Origin: Cranoglanis bouderius
Taxonomy: Eukaryota; Chordata; Actinopteri; Siluriformes; Cranoglanididae
DNA length: 64,000 nt
NCBI GenBank assembly: GCA_023630585.1
Contig: CM042567.1
Span: forward strand, 1,885,001 to 1,949,000
Direction of reading: 5' to 3'
The notes under the pieces are model-generated. The model was not told the DNA's origin. It saw only the letters and a list, made by a program, of their open reading frames with translations, and searched no databases. Shown piece after piece: positions 14,164-25,400 of this stretch (position 1 is the first letter of the stretch; every line of letters starts with the position of its first letter). The position numbers and the translations under genes are program-made.

Positions 14164-14355
14164 TGTTTGTTTGTTTGTTTGTTTGGATCAGAATTTCCTG
14201 ATCAGAATGTCTCCTGTCAGGTGTCGGAGATCCTGGATTACTGGGGACCGAACTCGGGGCCTCTGACGTGGCGTCTGACTCCGGCCGAGGTTCGACAGGT
14301 CCTGGCGCTCAGAGTGGATTTTCGCAGCGAGGACATCAAAAGACTCCGCCTTTAA
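4654..14355 (+). CDS. cog4: COG4, conserved oligomeric Golgi complex subunit 4 (complete, 19 coding exons)
   Basis: COG4 is a lobe A subunit of the COG tethering complex at the Golgi; it helps capture retrograde vesicles and works with Sly1 and syntaxin-5. Exons: 4654-4788, 5751-5833, 5950-6064, 6192-6366, 7145-7338, 7436-7541, 7951-8108, 8813-8871, 9266-9399, 9584-9702, 9781-9947, 10613-10778, 12095-12157, 12268-12384, 12545-12637, 12949-13032, 13117-13218, 13928-14056, 14221-14355. All junctions are GT-AG and in phase, giving 777 aa (human about 785). Family-specific stretches include [36 protein letters not shown], and the C-terminus [11 protein letters not shown]. The arginine of TIRDKFAR and the glutamate of TPAEVRQ, whose human counterparts form the salt bridge affected in COG4-CDG, are both present. 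The start MGEVGSP is the first ATG in frame; only the N-terminal 20 or so residues diverge. Confidence 0.97.
7560..7740 (+). repeat. Dispersed repeat family R1 copy in COG4 intron 6
   Basis: Begins with cactggagactccttcccta and ends near aatgaatcaacaccttct. It matches the copy at 12665-12930 but lacks part of the middle. Confidence 0.6.
8155..8764. mobile_element. TIR-bounded MITE in COG4 intron 7, about 610 bp
   Basis: The left end taggcctgtcacgataa is the inverse of the right end ttatcgtgacaggccta. The interior has no transposase. An internal segment near 8335-8470, rich in ttcgaat, may be a second, nested element. Superfamily not determined. Confidence 0.75.
8903..9035 (-). repeat. Dispersed repeat family R1 copy in COG4 intron 8
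   Basis: Contains attctgattggtcagaagg, the core agcagctctgacagtagtgc and cgttctaatacgttatc, in the same orientation as the copy at 3866. Confidence 0.65.
9991..10373. mobile_element. MITE family M2, copy in COG4 intron 11 (383 bp)
   Basis: Ends are inverted repeats: cagaaaaagtccaaactcac on the left and gtgagtttggagtttttctg on the right, differing at one position. The interior (gctgttcttactgactttta, ggttctgtggtatccatacg) is shared with a second copy at 29146-29537 in CENPT intron 10. Non-coding. Confidence 0.85.
11095..11905. repeat. Minisatellite in COG4 intron 12, unit about 65 bp, about 12 copies
   Basis: Each unit carries gagtcgactcttattagtga, then gctgaaccaaatgatttgac and tcactgaaaagagctggaat, with substitutions and small indels. 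Units contain inverted pairs (gagtc/gactc, caaatgatttg), so both strands can fold. Confidence 0.85.
12665..12930 (+). repeat. Dispersed repeat family R1, longest copy (COG4 intron 15)
   Basis: Runs from agcactgacactggagactc to accttctgaccaatcacaat and ends just before the polypyrimidine tract of exon 16. Most complete member in the window and best reference for the family. Confidence 0.7.
13388..13926. repeat. Pyrimidine (CT-rich) tract running into COG4 exon 18 acceptor
   Basis: About 540 bases almost wholly C and T, with a duplicated caattcaatttaattttctc segment at about 13750 and 13869. The final (CT)n forms the polypyrimidine tract of the exon starting at 13928. Long Leu/Ser open frames in it are low-complexity artefacts. 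Confidence 0.9.
14085..14185. repeat. (AT)n followed by (GTTT)n in COG4 intron 18
   Basis: About 73 bases of AT then seven TTTG units, filling most of the 164-bp last intron between exons 14056 and 14221. Confidence 0.95.
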
Positions 14356-14478
14356 TACAGCGCTGAAGCTAACTGGATCACTTTCAGTTATTTATGATTA
14401 TAATAGAACAAAAAGGGTGAATATAATCGAGGGATTTTTTTTTTTTTCCCTCCTTTTTCATATGTATACTAACTTGAT

Positions 14479-14484
14479 AATAAA
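14479..14484 (+). terminator. cog4: COG4 polyadenylation signal
   Basis: AATAAA 124 bases after the COG4 stop codon, first canonical signal downstream. Confidence 0.7.
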
Positions 14485-17004
14485 CGTGATTGGGATTACA
14501 GTCATTAAAAGAGTTGCTGTATCAATATGTCTGTCTCTTCTTTTTTTAATGTTCAGAAACGTCATTTCAGAACCTGTTTCATAGGGGGAAAAAATTGCTC
14601 TGATTTTTCGAAAAAGGGAATAAAACTGTTCTGCATTGCACCAGTGCCAAGTCGTGCATACGTAACATTTTTATGTATTATTTAATGGCTATTTTTATGA
14701 AAGTTAGTCAATGTATTTAGATGGTTTTTAGACTAAAAAAGTTTCAGTAACAAAGAAAATCTGCAGATGTGACAAAAAAACTCTGTATTTTCACACATCA
14801 TCATGCGAGAGGTTCGTTTGCATAAAAGTCCTCATTTATCAAACTGGATACAACCGGATTTATGCGTAAATCTGTTTACAGTATTCATGAAAATTGTATA
14901 GATTTAAAAAAAAAAAAAAAGTTCATATCCTACTCGTGCTCCTGAATGTGTGTAAATTTACATAACGTAAATAATTCGACCTGATCGACTTCAGATCACA
15001 TAATCTGCATGGATTACTGCACTTTTTTTTATCCGGAATATGCTGTGGAGTTTAAACTGTTTATGTTTAGTAGGTTTACAGCGTTTAGCCGACGCCCTTA
15101 TCCAGAACCACTTATAGAAGAGCTTTGGAGTCTCGATCAGCCTCATCTGACGCAGGATTTAGCGCTCGCTCATTATTATCAATATCAATATTATATATTA
15201 TTAAATATTTTTACTGGCAGAGAAGTGAGTCAAAATAACCTCCACTTCTGATTTTCAGCCTTTACCCTGATCGCTCGTTTCGTGCTCCCCGGCTCTCTGT
15301 GCACTTTACCTTTTATGGAGTTTTGTGGGCGTCGCTAAATGCAAATGAGCGTGTTTACAGTTGACAGTTTACAGGTGATTAAGGAACATTAATTCACAAC
15401 TTTAGGTTGTTTCTAATATTATTATTATTATTATTTCTAATATACAGTTGAATATTTTGCTCCTCTAACTCTGCTTTACGAATATTAATGAGCAGTGGGG
15501 CGTCGCCGATGAAACAGGCTGTGAGTTGGAGAGGCAGAAAATGAGGTTTTGCAAGAATTTAATAAAAAATAAAAACAAACATTTTAATAGGAATAACACA
15601 AGCGCCCGAAAATATTACAGGGTCACTACATCAAAAAAATAGACTTGAATTTGTTTGAAATCTGAATCTTTTTTCTTTTTTTTTCACTCCAAATCCTCAG
15701 TTCATTTTTTTTTACAAACAGTGAAGATCCACAGATTTGGATCGAATCCTCGGGATGTTAAATACAGAATAATGAAACCCGTGTAATGATGGAACAGTCT
15801 GAGAGAGAGAGAGAAGTCTACACTGAATTTATATACGCTGGCAATCGTGAAAAAAACAAAAAACAAACAAAAAAAAAAAACCCAAAAACAAATAGATACA
15901 AAGATTAGAAGTCTATTGTAGGCTTCAGTCTGTTCTGCACCCGCTGTGTTTCTGTAACAAACACAAAAATGTACGACTATCTTGTTTATTAGGCTGCAGA
16001 CTGAATACGGTGAAATCTCAGTGTTAAAGTCCCACAGGTTTGTCTGCTGTTCAAAATAAATCGGTGACGAAATCACCACGTAAATCGATTCTCGGACACT
16101 GAAACCCCACTCGTGTTACTCATTACCTAACCGATCAGCTTAATCTTCTTATCTTAATAACATTAGCCTGGTAAGAATTCCAAAAAGTCATGAGGGCGTG
16201 TCCAGAATTTGCATAACCATACATATTCATAAACTCATGATGTCGGTTTCTTTACTCGGGCTTTAAATTCGTGAACAATTTATTTTTTGACTATTTATTT
16301 TAAAGGTTTAAAATTGATCTCCGCCGTCATCACGCGACGTCAGTATCGGATCGGATCGGTACCAAAGCTCTTATATCGGTATTGTGTCAGTAGAAAAGAC
16401 GGGAAGTTGGTTCTTCATGAGGAGTAATGTAGAGGTACTAAAAGTACATGGATGGACATTTAATTTACCTTAAACCTAAACTACACACTAAAATTACAAA
16501 AAGTGTACTTGACAGTACCGACCCAGAGACAAGGCACGGTACCGTTTGGTACCCCCTTTTTTTTTGCATGAGACTGTATGGCTGAGTGATGTAGTGATAT
16601 GATATGGATATTGTGAGATTATATATTTATATAATATATTTCTAGAATACAGCTCTGTTAATGTTAGTGATATTAGTATGCAGGTGGTCATGGGGGCGTG
16701 TCCATATTTGCATACTCCTGCATATTTATAAGTCATGATGAGGACGTTCCTTTCTTGGGCATTAAAACACTGAACGATTGATTTTTCGGTAATGTCATGA
16801 CGTCACTGATGTTTATCAAAGCTAAACATAACAACACGTTGTGAAAATCTTTTTTCTTTTTCACCATCAGCCACTCCTAATTTTTTTTTTTTTTTTTTTG
16901 GGAAACACTGAAAATTCAAACCAAAACAAAACAAAAATTAAACACCTCCCAAAACATTGTTCCGTTTCGGGTTTCGGTCCTTTTTTCTGTTTGTTTGTTT
17001 TCCT
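14485..17004. other. Intergenic region between convergent COG4 and THAP11
   Basis: No gene seen. It contains a dispersed repeat (about 14816-15370) that has a second copy at about 48820-49745, A- and T-homopolymer runs, and the 3' UTR of THAP11 on the minus strand. Confidence 0.6.
14816..15370. repeat. Dispersed repeat family R3, copy 1
   Basis: Shared landmarks with the 48.8-49.7 kb copy, in the same order: tctgcatggattactgcact, tggcagagaagtgagtcaaa, and gagttttgtgggcgtcgcta. The final motif also occurs alone near 6847 and, inverted, near 33840. Non-coding; class unknown. Confidence 0.6.
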
Positions 17005-17829
17005 TCAGACTTTTTTCCGAACCGCACTGATACCGGACAGCACGCGGTCGCGCTCGCGGAGCTCCTCCTGCAGGCGCGCTTCGTTCACGCGCAGCTGGCG
17101 GATGGTGTTCTTCATCTCCTTCATCTTCACCTCCATGAGGGCGATGATGTCGCGCTGCTCGTTGAGTTTCCTCAGGAGCTCGGCTGAGGTCGTGCCGGTG
17201 GTCAGGGAGTACGAGTGCTCGTCCCCGCACAGCGCCAGGAGCGGACCGGGCTGATCCGGTACCACCGTCACCACCACCTCTTCTTCGGACTTGAGCGCCG
17301 GCGCTGAGCACGAGCCGTCCACTGCTGCCGCTGCTGCTGCTGCTGCTAATGATAATGATGATGACGATGAAGAAGAAGAAGAAGATGATGATGATGATGA
17401 TACAGCGACGGGTGAGATGTACTGCCCGTTCTGTCCGATCTGCACCACGAACTCGGGCTCGCCCTGATGTGCTTCACTGTGGATTGCGCCGACGCTGGTG
17501 AGAATTGGCGCAGGCGCAGGCGCAGACGCAGCCAACACCTTCCTGCCCCTGCCGCGCCGACTTCTCCTCTCGTTCACTCCGCGTAACGGGAACAGCGTCG
17601 GGACTCGGATGGTGTAGGTCTTCCTGCCCCCGGGGAAGTGCACGCTGCACACGCGGTGTCCTGTTGTGGGCTGGAACGTGCTGAAGCAGCCGCTCACCCC
17701 GGCCCGGGAGATGTTCTTCAGCCAGATCTCCCGCTGAGTCGGGTCTTTCGGGAACGTGTAGAACCGGAGCTCGCGGTCCCGGTGTGAGTTATTATAACAT
17801 CCGGGCACGCAGCACGTGAAGCCTGGCAT
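17005..17829 (-). CDS. thap11: THAP11 (Ronin), single-exon THAP zinc-finger transcription factor
   Basis: Complete intronless reading frame of 274 aa, from ATG at 17829 to TGA at 17005. THAP11 binds promoters with HCF-1 and controls growth and mitochondrial genes. Residues 1-85 are a THAP C2CH domain: MPGFTCCVPGCYNNS, WLKNISRAGVSGCFSTFQP, CSVHF, and RVPTLF (the AVPTIF-type box). An HCF-1 binding motif, EHSY, is at 204-207. A coiled coil runs from about 217 to 262 (LLRKLNEQRDIIALMEVKMK onward), as in mammals. The central tract, poly-Gln in mammals, is here about 15 serines (residues 144-158) followed by eight alanines. THAP11 is divergent from CENPT, as in the mammalian neighbourhood. The length is somewhat below that of the human protein because the poly-Gln region is absent. 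Confidence 0.97.
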   Translation of the reverse strand: MPGFTCCVPGCYNNSHRDRELRFYTFPKDPTQREIWLKNISRAGVSGCFSTFQPTTGHRVCSVHFPGGRKTYTIRVPTLFPLRGVNERRSRRGRGRKVLAASAPAPAPILTSVGAIHSEAHQGEPEFVVQIGQNGQYISPVAVSSSSSSSSSSSSSSSLSLAAAAAAAAVDGSCSAPALKSEEEVVVTVVPDQPGPLLALCGDEHSYSLTTGTTSAELLRKLNEQRDIIALMEVKMKEMKNTIRQLRVNEARLQEELRERDRVLSGISAVRKKV

Positions 17830-17945
17830 GACGGCGCCGTTCTTGTTTTAACCCCCTCAAGCAACCTCACACAAGTTTCGCTTGATTTTTTGTTTTGTTG
17901 ATCTCCTTCGAGCTCTGTTATCAAATGCAGCGGCCTAAAAGCGGA

Positions 17946-17964
17946 ACTACACGTCCCACAATAC
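17946..17964 (+). promoter_or_regulatory. SBS-like (THAP11/ZNF143) motif in the THAP11 promoter
   Basis: actacacgtcccacaatac resembles the SBS motif (ACTACA, three variable bases, CCCA, then AATGC-like) bound by THAP11/HCF-1 and ZNF143. It lies 117 bp upstream of the THAP11 start codon. Motif match by eye. Confidence 0.55.
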
Positions 17965-18691
17965 TTACGACTTCCTGTTTTGTTTTACTGAAAGCGCGTT
18001 CGTGAGCGCCGAGTCTGCGCACAACATGCGCATATTCGAGACCTTTCTCTCGGCAGATCACATTAAAATCTATAAGAAATACAAGTTTCTGTAATATTGT
18101 TAGATTCTTAAAGTGTGTTCAATTACATTTAAAAAAAAAAAAAAAGATTGATTGGATTCTTTTTTCTTTGCAGACTTTAAACCGAATTTACAAAATAGAT
18201 GAAAATCATAAATATTTATAATTATAAATCTAAAAAATGTTTGTTTTTGTGCAAATCACTGTCTCAGTATCAGCTTTAAAGTTAAATACTTACATGTTTA
18301 AAAATCTGAACATTAATTTTATTCAAAAACAGATAAAGAAAACCTTACAACCTTAACTTTTACTTATTCTGTGAATGTAAACAAAATCTTAATTATTAAG
18401 ACATATATATGTACAAGAGGTTTAAAAGCTGTACTCTTTAAACACAAGTATTTAAACGTTGAAAAATTTGGGTCATATTTATAAAGTATGGTGGGGGGAG
18501 GGATCATAAATATTCATAAAAATAATGATACAAAAGTGTTTTTTGTTTTTTTTAAATCTCTTGTTCAAAAAGAGAATAAAAGATGTAATTGTTGCTACAT
18601 TTATTTATTTTTTTAACGGGAAATTGAGCAAGAATGAGAAACATATAGTACATATTTATAAATAAAGGGGTAAAAACTTGGTGAAATTCAG

Positions 18692-18696
<5 letters not shown>

Positions 18697-18769
<73 letters not shown>
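18697..18769. repeat. (AT)n microsatellite
   Basis: About 73 bases of uninterrupted AT. Confidence 0.95.
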
Positions 18770-18772
<3 letters not shown>

Positions 18773-18949
18773 CAAACGATTTGTTTTTATTTAAATATTA
18801 AATATTAGCTGCACTACGCTATACAACGTAAGTTAATGACAAATGATGTCCACTTTTTAAAAAAGAATAATTAATAAATAAATAGTTTTTCACCCTTGCG
18901 CATTCACGGCGCATTAGTGTAGGCTAATTTCCGGAAGTGGACTTGCAAA

Positions 18950-18970
18950 ACTACATATCCCACGACGCAT
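18950..18970 (+). promoter_or_regulatory. SBS-like (THAP11/ZNF143) motif in the CENPT promoter
   Basis: actacatatcccacgacgca then t: ACTACA-nnn-CCCA spacing as in the known motif, overlapping an NRF1-like palindrome. It lies 190 bp upstream of the CENPT ATG. Confidence 0.6.
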
Positions 18971-19139
18971 GCGCGAGCGTGAGGGTCTGCGCGGGAGATG
19001 ACGTCATCACGGGGTTTGTTTGAATCTCCTGTTGTCGTTAAAAGTGAAGGCTAAGCGCCGTGTTCAAGTGAAACTTTGGAAATATTCTTTTTGTAAAAAA
19101 AATAAATAAATAAATAAAAACATTTGAGGGAAATCTCCG

Positions 19140-22100
19140 ATGGATTCTGGGGAGGAGGAGGACGTGTCTGCTCGGGTTTTACTCAGAAATGTTCTGCACA
19201 CAGAAACACAGCGGTCTCCAGTCACCAGGAGGTGATTTTACTGCACTGCTTTATGCTAGTTAGCATAGCGGTTAGCGTAGCGGTGTGTTTCTGTTTGTAA
19301 TAGTCTTGTGACTTAGCATGTTTGGTATGACAAGCTAGATATTCGAGTGCGAAAGTGATAAAAAATTAATAATAATAATAATAATCTACTTCTTCATGCA
19401 TATATATTTATATATTTAAGAAGTTACAAATGAAATCCTGGCTGTAATCACTATTCAAAACGAATAATAAACAAACTATTTTTCAAAGTTCAGCAAACAA
19501 ACGGATCATATTTATTATATCACCGGAATCCTTTTCATTGTTTTCAAATTCAGTTCATGAAAGTTCAGTTTGTCCTAAGGGGGTACAAACTTTTACACAC
19601 AGCAAGTATTTTGACTGCTCTTCCTTTTGGATCCTATTTTAATTCCTGATTTAATATTTTTCATCATTTCAAAGTGCAGAATTTTAACGTCAACTCGCCT
19701 GCTTCTGTTACTCATACACACACAGTGCTGTGCAAAAGTTTTAGGCAGGTGTGAAAAAATGCTGTAAAGTAAGAATGCTTTCAAAAATAGTCATGTTAAT
19801 AGTTTATATTTATCAATTAACAAAATACAAAGTGAGTGAACAGAAGAAAAATCTACATCTAATCAGTATTTGGTGTGATCTCCTTTATCTTCAAAACAGC
19901 ATCAATTCTACTAGGTACACTCGCACACAGTCAGGGATTTTGTAGGCGTATAGTCAGGTGTATGATTAAACAATTATACCAAACAGGTGCTAATGATCAT
20001 CAATTCAATATGTAGGTTGAAACACAATCATTAACAGAAACAGCTGTGTAGGAGGAATAAAACTGGGTGAGGAACAGCCAAACTCAGCTAACAAGGTGAG
20101 GTTGCTGAAGAAAGTTTACTGTCAAAAGTCCTACACCATGGCAAGACTGAGCACAGCAACAAGACAGAAGGTAGTTATACTGCATCAGTAAGGTCTGTCC
20201 CAGGCAGAAATTTCAAAGCAGACAGGGGTTTACAGATGTGCTGTCCAAGCCCTTTTCAAGAAGCACAAAGAAACGGGCAGCGTCGAGGACCGTAGACGCA
20301 GCGGTCGGCCAAGGAAACTTACTGCAGCAGATGAAAGAGACATCAGGTTTACTTCCCTTCACAATCGGAAGATGTCCAGCAGTGCCATCAGCTCAGACCT
20401 GGCAGAAACCAGTGGGACCCTGGTACACCCATGTACTGTCCAGAGAAGTCTGCTCAGAAGTGGCCTTCATGGACGACTTATGGCCAAAAAGCCACACCTC
20501 TGACGTGGAAACCAGGCCAAGCGACTCAACTATGCACAAAAACACAGGAATTGGGGAGCAGAAAAATGGCAGCAGGTGCTCTGGACTGATGAGTCAAAAT
20601 TTGACATATTTGGCTGTATCAGGGGGCAGTTTGTTCACCGAAGAGCTGGAGAGTGATACACGAATGAGTGTCTGCAGGCAACAGTGAAGCATGGTGGAGG
20701 TTCCTTGCAAGTTTGGGGCTGCATTTCTGTAAATGTAGTTGGGGATTTGGTCAGAATTAATGGTCTCCTCAATGCTGAGAAGTACAGGCAGATAGTTATC
20801 CATCATGCAACACCATCAGGGAGGCATCTGTTTGGCCCCAAGTTTATGACAACGACCCCAAACATACAGCGAAAGTCGTTAAGAGCTATCTTCAGCGTAA
20901 AGAAGAACCAGGAGTCGTGGAAGTGATGGTATGGCCCCCACAGAGCCCTGATCTCAACATCATCGAGTCTGTCTGGGATTACATGAAGAGAGAGAAGCAA
21001 CTGAGGCTGCCTAAATCCACAGAAGAACTGTGGTTAGTCATCCGAGATGTTTGAGCCGACCTGCGTACGTGCAAGTGTACCTAGAAGAATTGATGCCGTT
21101 TTGAAGGCAAAGGGAGGAGGTCACACCAAATACTGATTAGATGTAGATGTTTCTTCTGTTCAGTCACTTTGCATTTTGTTAATTGATAAATATAAACTAT
21201 TAACACGTCCATTTTTGAAAGCGTTCTTAGTTTACAGCATTTTTTCCACACCTGCCTAAAACTTTTTGCGCAGTCCAGCCCTCACCATCACAACTTTTTA
21301 TTTTTTGTTAACATATATCGTGGTTTATTTTTATTTGCCAGAAATGTAGAACTCCGTTGGTGCACGTAGTTAACCAATCTTCTTGTCCTTCAGCGTGTCT
21401 CGTGATCAGCGACCGTCACGTGTACGGAGGAGCTCCAGAGTGAGGAGCACGCCTGCTGAGACGCCTCACGTCGCTCTCCGTCACAAACTCAAACAGAAGC
21501 TCCACGAGGTACGGCTCGTGTTTTACGGACGTGTGTTTTTACGGTTTAACTCGCTCTCGAAGCTTACGTTAAGATCTGATCTGAGTTACAGACGGCCGCT
21601 CGGTCTCCGCTCCCACCCAGTAAACGTGCGAGGACCCAGGGCAGGACGCTGAAGACGCCAGTGGTGCTTTCGTCCCCTGCGCTGTACGATGATGACGTCA
21701 CGCCCCGTGGGCTGCTCAGGGGCATCATCCAGACCGGTGAGGGCAGGAGCGGTACTTCGTTTCGTTTCACTCGGACGTGACGTGACGTGTGCTCAGTGAA
21801 CTTTGTTGTGTTGTGCTTTCCAGAAGCGGAGGGCTCTCTGCTGCTGTCCGGTCAGACTGCGTTACCTCACGGGGATCAGCAGGACGTCGCGACCAGTATC
21901 CATGGCAACAGACGCAGGTGGGCGTAGTAGTCTACCATCTACTGAGAAACTAATCCCACCCAGATAGGGCAGATGAATAAATCCGTGCTCTAATAGCACG
22001 TCTGTAAATTTTATTTACACGTTGCAGAGATGAGCGAATGTTTTATCACACATTAATAACATACAGTGTTACCTCTGATAAATAAACGCTACGGCTGTTT

Positions 22101-22368
22101 AAAGGTGCATTAGGCAAGATTAGTCAATTCAAGATTAGGGCTCCGCCCACATTTACAAAACTCTGCCCCAAGGATTTACAGTGGCCTGTAGAGTATATAA
22201 AATGGCTGACAAGGAAGCGCATCCAAACATAAACAAGCGCTCCGGACCGGAAGTCAGGTTTTATTTTCTAAATATCTTGTAGGTTATTTATACAAGAAAG
22301 AAGTTAAAAAAAAAAACGCCTATTGTACCTTTAATGACTACCCAGGGAAAATGTTTTCGTTTTTATTC

Positions 22369-22430
<62 letters not shown>

Positions 22431-25400
22431 TCTCTCAGTGACAGCGTGTCGGGACTCGAGCTGCCTGACTTAGCCACAGAGCCGCTGACTCAAGCGATCC
22501 GGGGGATGAGCCGCAGGAGGCCGCCGCCCACTTTTAACGTCTCCGCCTTCGAAAAACAACTGGACCAGCCATCGGGTACTAAACTACAAGTTCTTATCAC
22601 AGAGCATCGTTTAGACTTTCAGTTTTATACAGAATGATCCAGGACGAGATTTATAGTACAATAACAATTTCTGGGATCTGATCAGAATCAAGAAAAGGTC
22701 TGTGATGGATTACTAATGTATTACAATATGTTATTTTTCAAAAATATAGTTTTAATGTATAGATTTTTTTTTTTTTTTTAGCAGTAGTCATCCTCACACA
22801 GCAGCTCTGCACGTAACTCAGCAGCTTGCTCTGACTGATTTAAAGCAGCAGGAGGAAATGACATCAGTGTGGAAGAATAACAGAAGAAAAATGGGTTTTA
22901 TTTTATTTAAGGTGAAGAAGAGGAGATGGACGTCCCTCAGGAGAATCCAGATATCAGTAAGGAACAGGATCTCTCTGCCGGCTCGAAAAGGTAACCGGTT
23001 CCGGGCGGATTTCAGTCCGTCAGTCAGGGCTTTTCGGGTTCCATCAGTTTTACACGGGGCAGTGGGGTAATTAATCTGTAATCAGTACAGGTCCTACTAC
23101 GTGATTTTAAAAATTTTTTTATTTCTGTTACATCGTCTGTGTGTTTTTCTGCCTCCATCGCTCACAAAATTTAGTCAGTCTCAGTAATTTTACTTCTCCC
23201 TGTTACTTCTTCTGTAATAAATATTTATTGTCTGTGCATCCAGAGAAAACTTCTGCTGATCATTTAAACTATGATTTAAATGAGCTGTTTGTATTTAGCT
23301 CTGTTTGGACGGGATTAGATTTGCGCTAGGATTAGATTTGCGCTAGGATTAGATTTGCGCTAGGATTAGAGTTACATTGGGATTAGAGTTACGTCAGGAT
23401 TAGATTTGTGTCAGGATTAGATTTGCGTTAGGATTAGAGTTATGTCAGGATTAGACTTGCGTCAGGCTTAGATTTCCGTTAGGATTAGAGTTACGTACAT
23501 TGGGCTTAGATTTGCGTTAGGTTTAGATTTGCGTTAGGATTAGAGTTACATTGGGATGGATTAGACTTGCGTTAGGCTTAGACTTGCGTTAGGCTTAGAC
23601 TTGCTTGTTACATTGGGATTAGAGTTACATTGGGATCAGAATTGTTAGGATTAGAGTTACATTGGGATTAGAATTGTGTTAGGATTAGATTTACATTGGG
23701 ATTAGAATTGTGTTAGGATTAGATTTACATTGGGATTAGATTTGCGTTAGGATTAGATTTACATTGGGATTAGAGTTACAGGTGCATCTCAATAAATTAG
23801 AATGTCGTGGAAAAGTTCATTTATTTCAGTAATTCAACTCAAATTGTGAAACTCGTGTATTAAATAAATTCAATGCACACAGACTGAAGTAGTTTAAGTC
23901 TTTGGTTCTTTTAATTGTGATAATTTTGGCTCACATTTAACAAAAACCCACCAATTCACTATCTCAACAAATTAGAATATGGTGACATGCCAATCAGCTA
24001 ATCAACTCAAAACACCTGCAAAGGTTTCCTGAGCCTTCAAAATGGTCTCTCAGTTTGGTTCACTAGGCTACACAATCATGGGGAAGACTGCTGATCCAAC
24101 AGTTGTCCAGAAGACAATCATTGACACCCTTCACAAGGAGGGTAAGCCACAAACATTCATTGCCAAAGAAGCTGGCTGTTCACAGAGTGCTGTATCCAAG
24201 CATGTTGCACAACCAACCGAGAGAACCGCAGCCTTATGAGGATTGTCAAGCAAAATCGATTCAAGAATTTGAGTGAACTTCACAAGGAATGGACTGAGGC
24301 TGGGGTCAAGGCATCAAGAGCCACCACACACAGACGTGTCAAGGAATTTGGCTACAGTTGTCGTATTCCTCTTGTTAAGCCACTCCTGAACCACAGACAA
24401 CGTCAGAGGCGTCTTACCTGGGCTAAGGAGAAGAAGAACTGGACTGTTGCCCAGTGGTCCAAAGTCCTCTTTTCAGATGAGAGCAAGTTTTGTATTTCAT
24501 TTGGAAACCAAGGTCCTAGAGTCTGGAGGAAGGGTGGAGAAGCTCATAGCCCAAGTTGCTTGAAGTCCAGTGTTAAGTTTCCACAGTCTGTGATGATTTG
24601 GGGTGCAGTGTCATCTGCTGGTGTTGGTCCATTGTGTTTTTTTGAAACCAAAGTCACTGCACCTGTTTACCAAGAAATTTTGGAGCACTTCATGCTTCCT
24701 TCTGCTGACCAGCTTTTTGAAGATGTTGATTTCATTTTCCAGCAGGATTTGGCACCTGCCCACGCTGCCAAAAGCATCAAAAGTTGGTTAAATGACCATG
24801 GTGTTGGTGTGCTTGACTGGCCAGCAAACTCACCACACCTGAACCCCATAGAGAATCTATGGGGTATTGTCAAGAGGAAAATGAGAAACAAGAGACCAAA
24901 AAAAATGCAGATGAGCTGAAGGCCACTGTCAAAGAAACCTGGGCTTCCATACCACCTCAGCAGTGCCACAAACTGATCACCTCCATGCCACGCCGAATTG
25001 AGGCAGTAATTAAAGCAAAAGGAGCCCCTATCAAGTATTGAGTACATGTACAGTAAATGAACATACTTTCCAGAAGGCCAACAATTCACTAAAAATGTTT
25101 TTTTTATTGGTCTTATGAAGTATTCTAATTTGTTGAGATAGTGAATTGGTGGGTTTTTGTTAAACGTGAGCCAAAATCATCACAATTAAAAGAACCAAAG
25201 ACTTAAACTACTTCAGTCTGTGTGCATTGAATTTATTTAATACACGAGTTTCACAATTTGAGTTGAATTACTGAAATAAATGAACTTTTCCACGACATTC
25301 TAATTTATTGAGATGCACCTGTACATTGGGATCAGAATTGTGTTAGGATTAGACTTACATTTTGACCAAAATTTCCACACACACTTGTGTGATTTTTGTT

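Larger units (their letters stand above)
17965..19139. other. Shared 5' region between THAP11 and CENPT
   Basis: Divergent promoters separated by AT-rich sequence. Holds an (AT)n tract at 18697-18769. The CENPT side (18925-19010) has CpG-rich sequence, an ETS-like ccggaagt at 18931-18938, an SBS-like motif and an NRF1-like cgcatgcgcg at 18966-18975. No coding sequence seen. Confidence 0.65.

Noticed and set aside
16494..17254. Small frames on both strands around THAP11, including a 137-aa plus-strand one
   Set aside because: Shadows of THAP11 or its 3' UTR without family resemblance.
24042..25041. Active Tc1-like transposase gene
   Set aside because: A stop near 24237 and a frameshift near 24898 break the frame; called a pseudogene.
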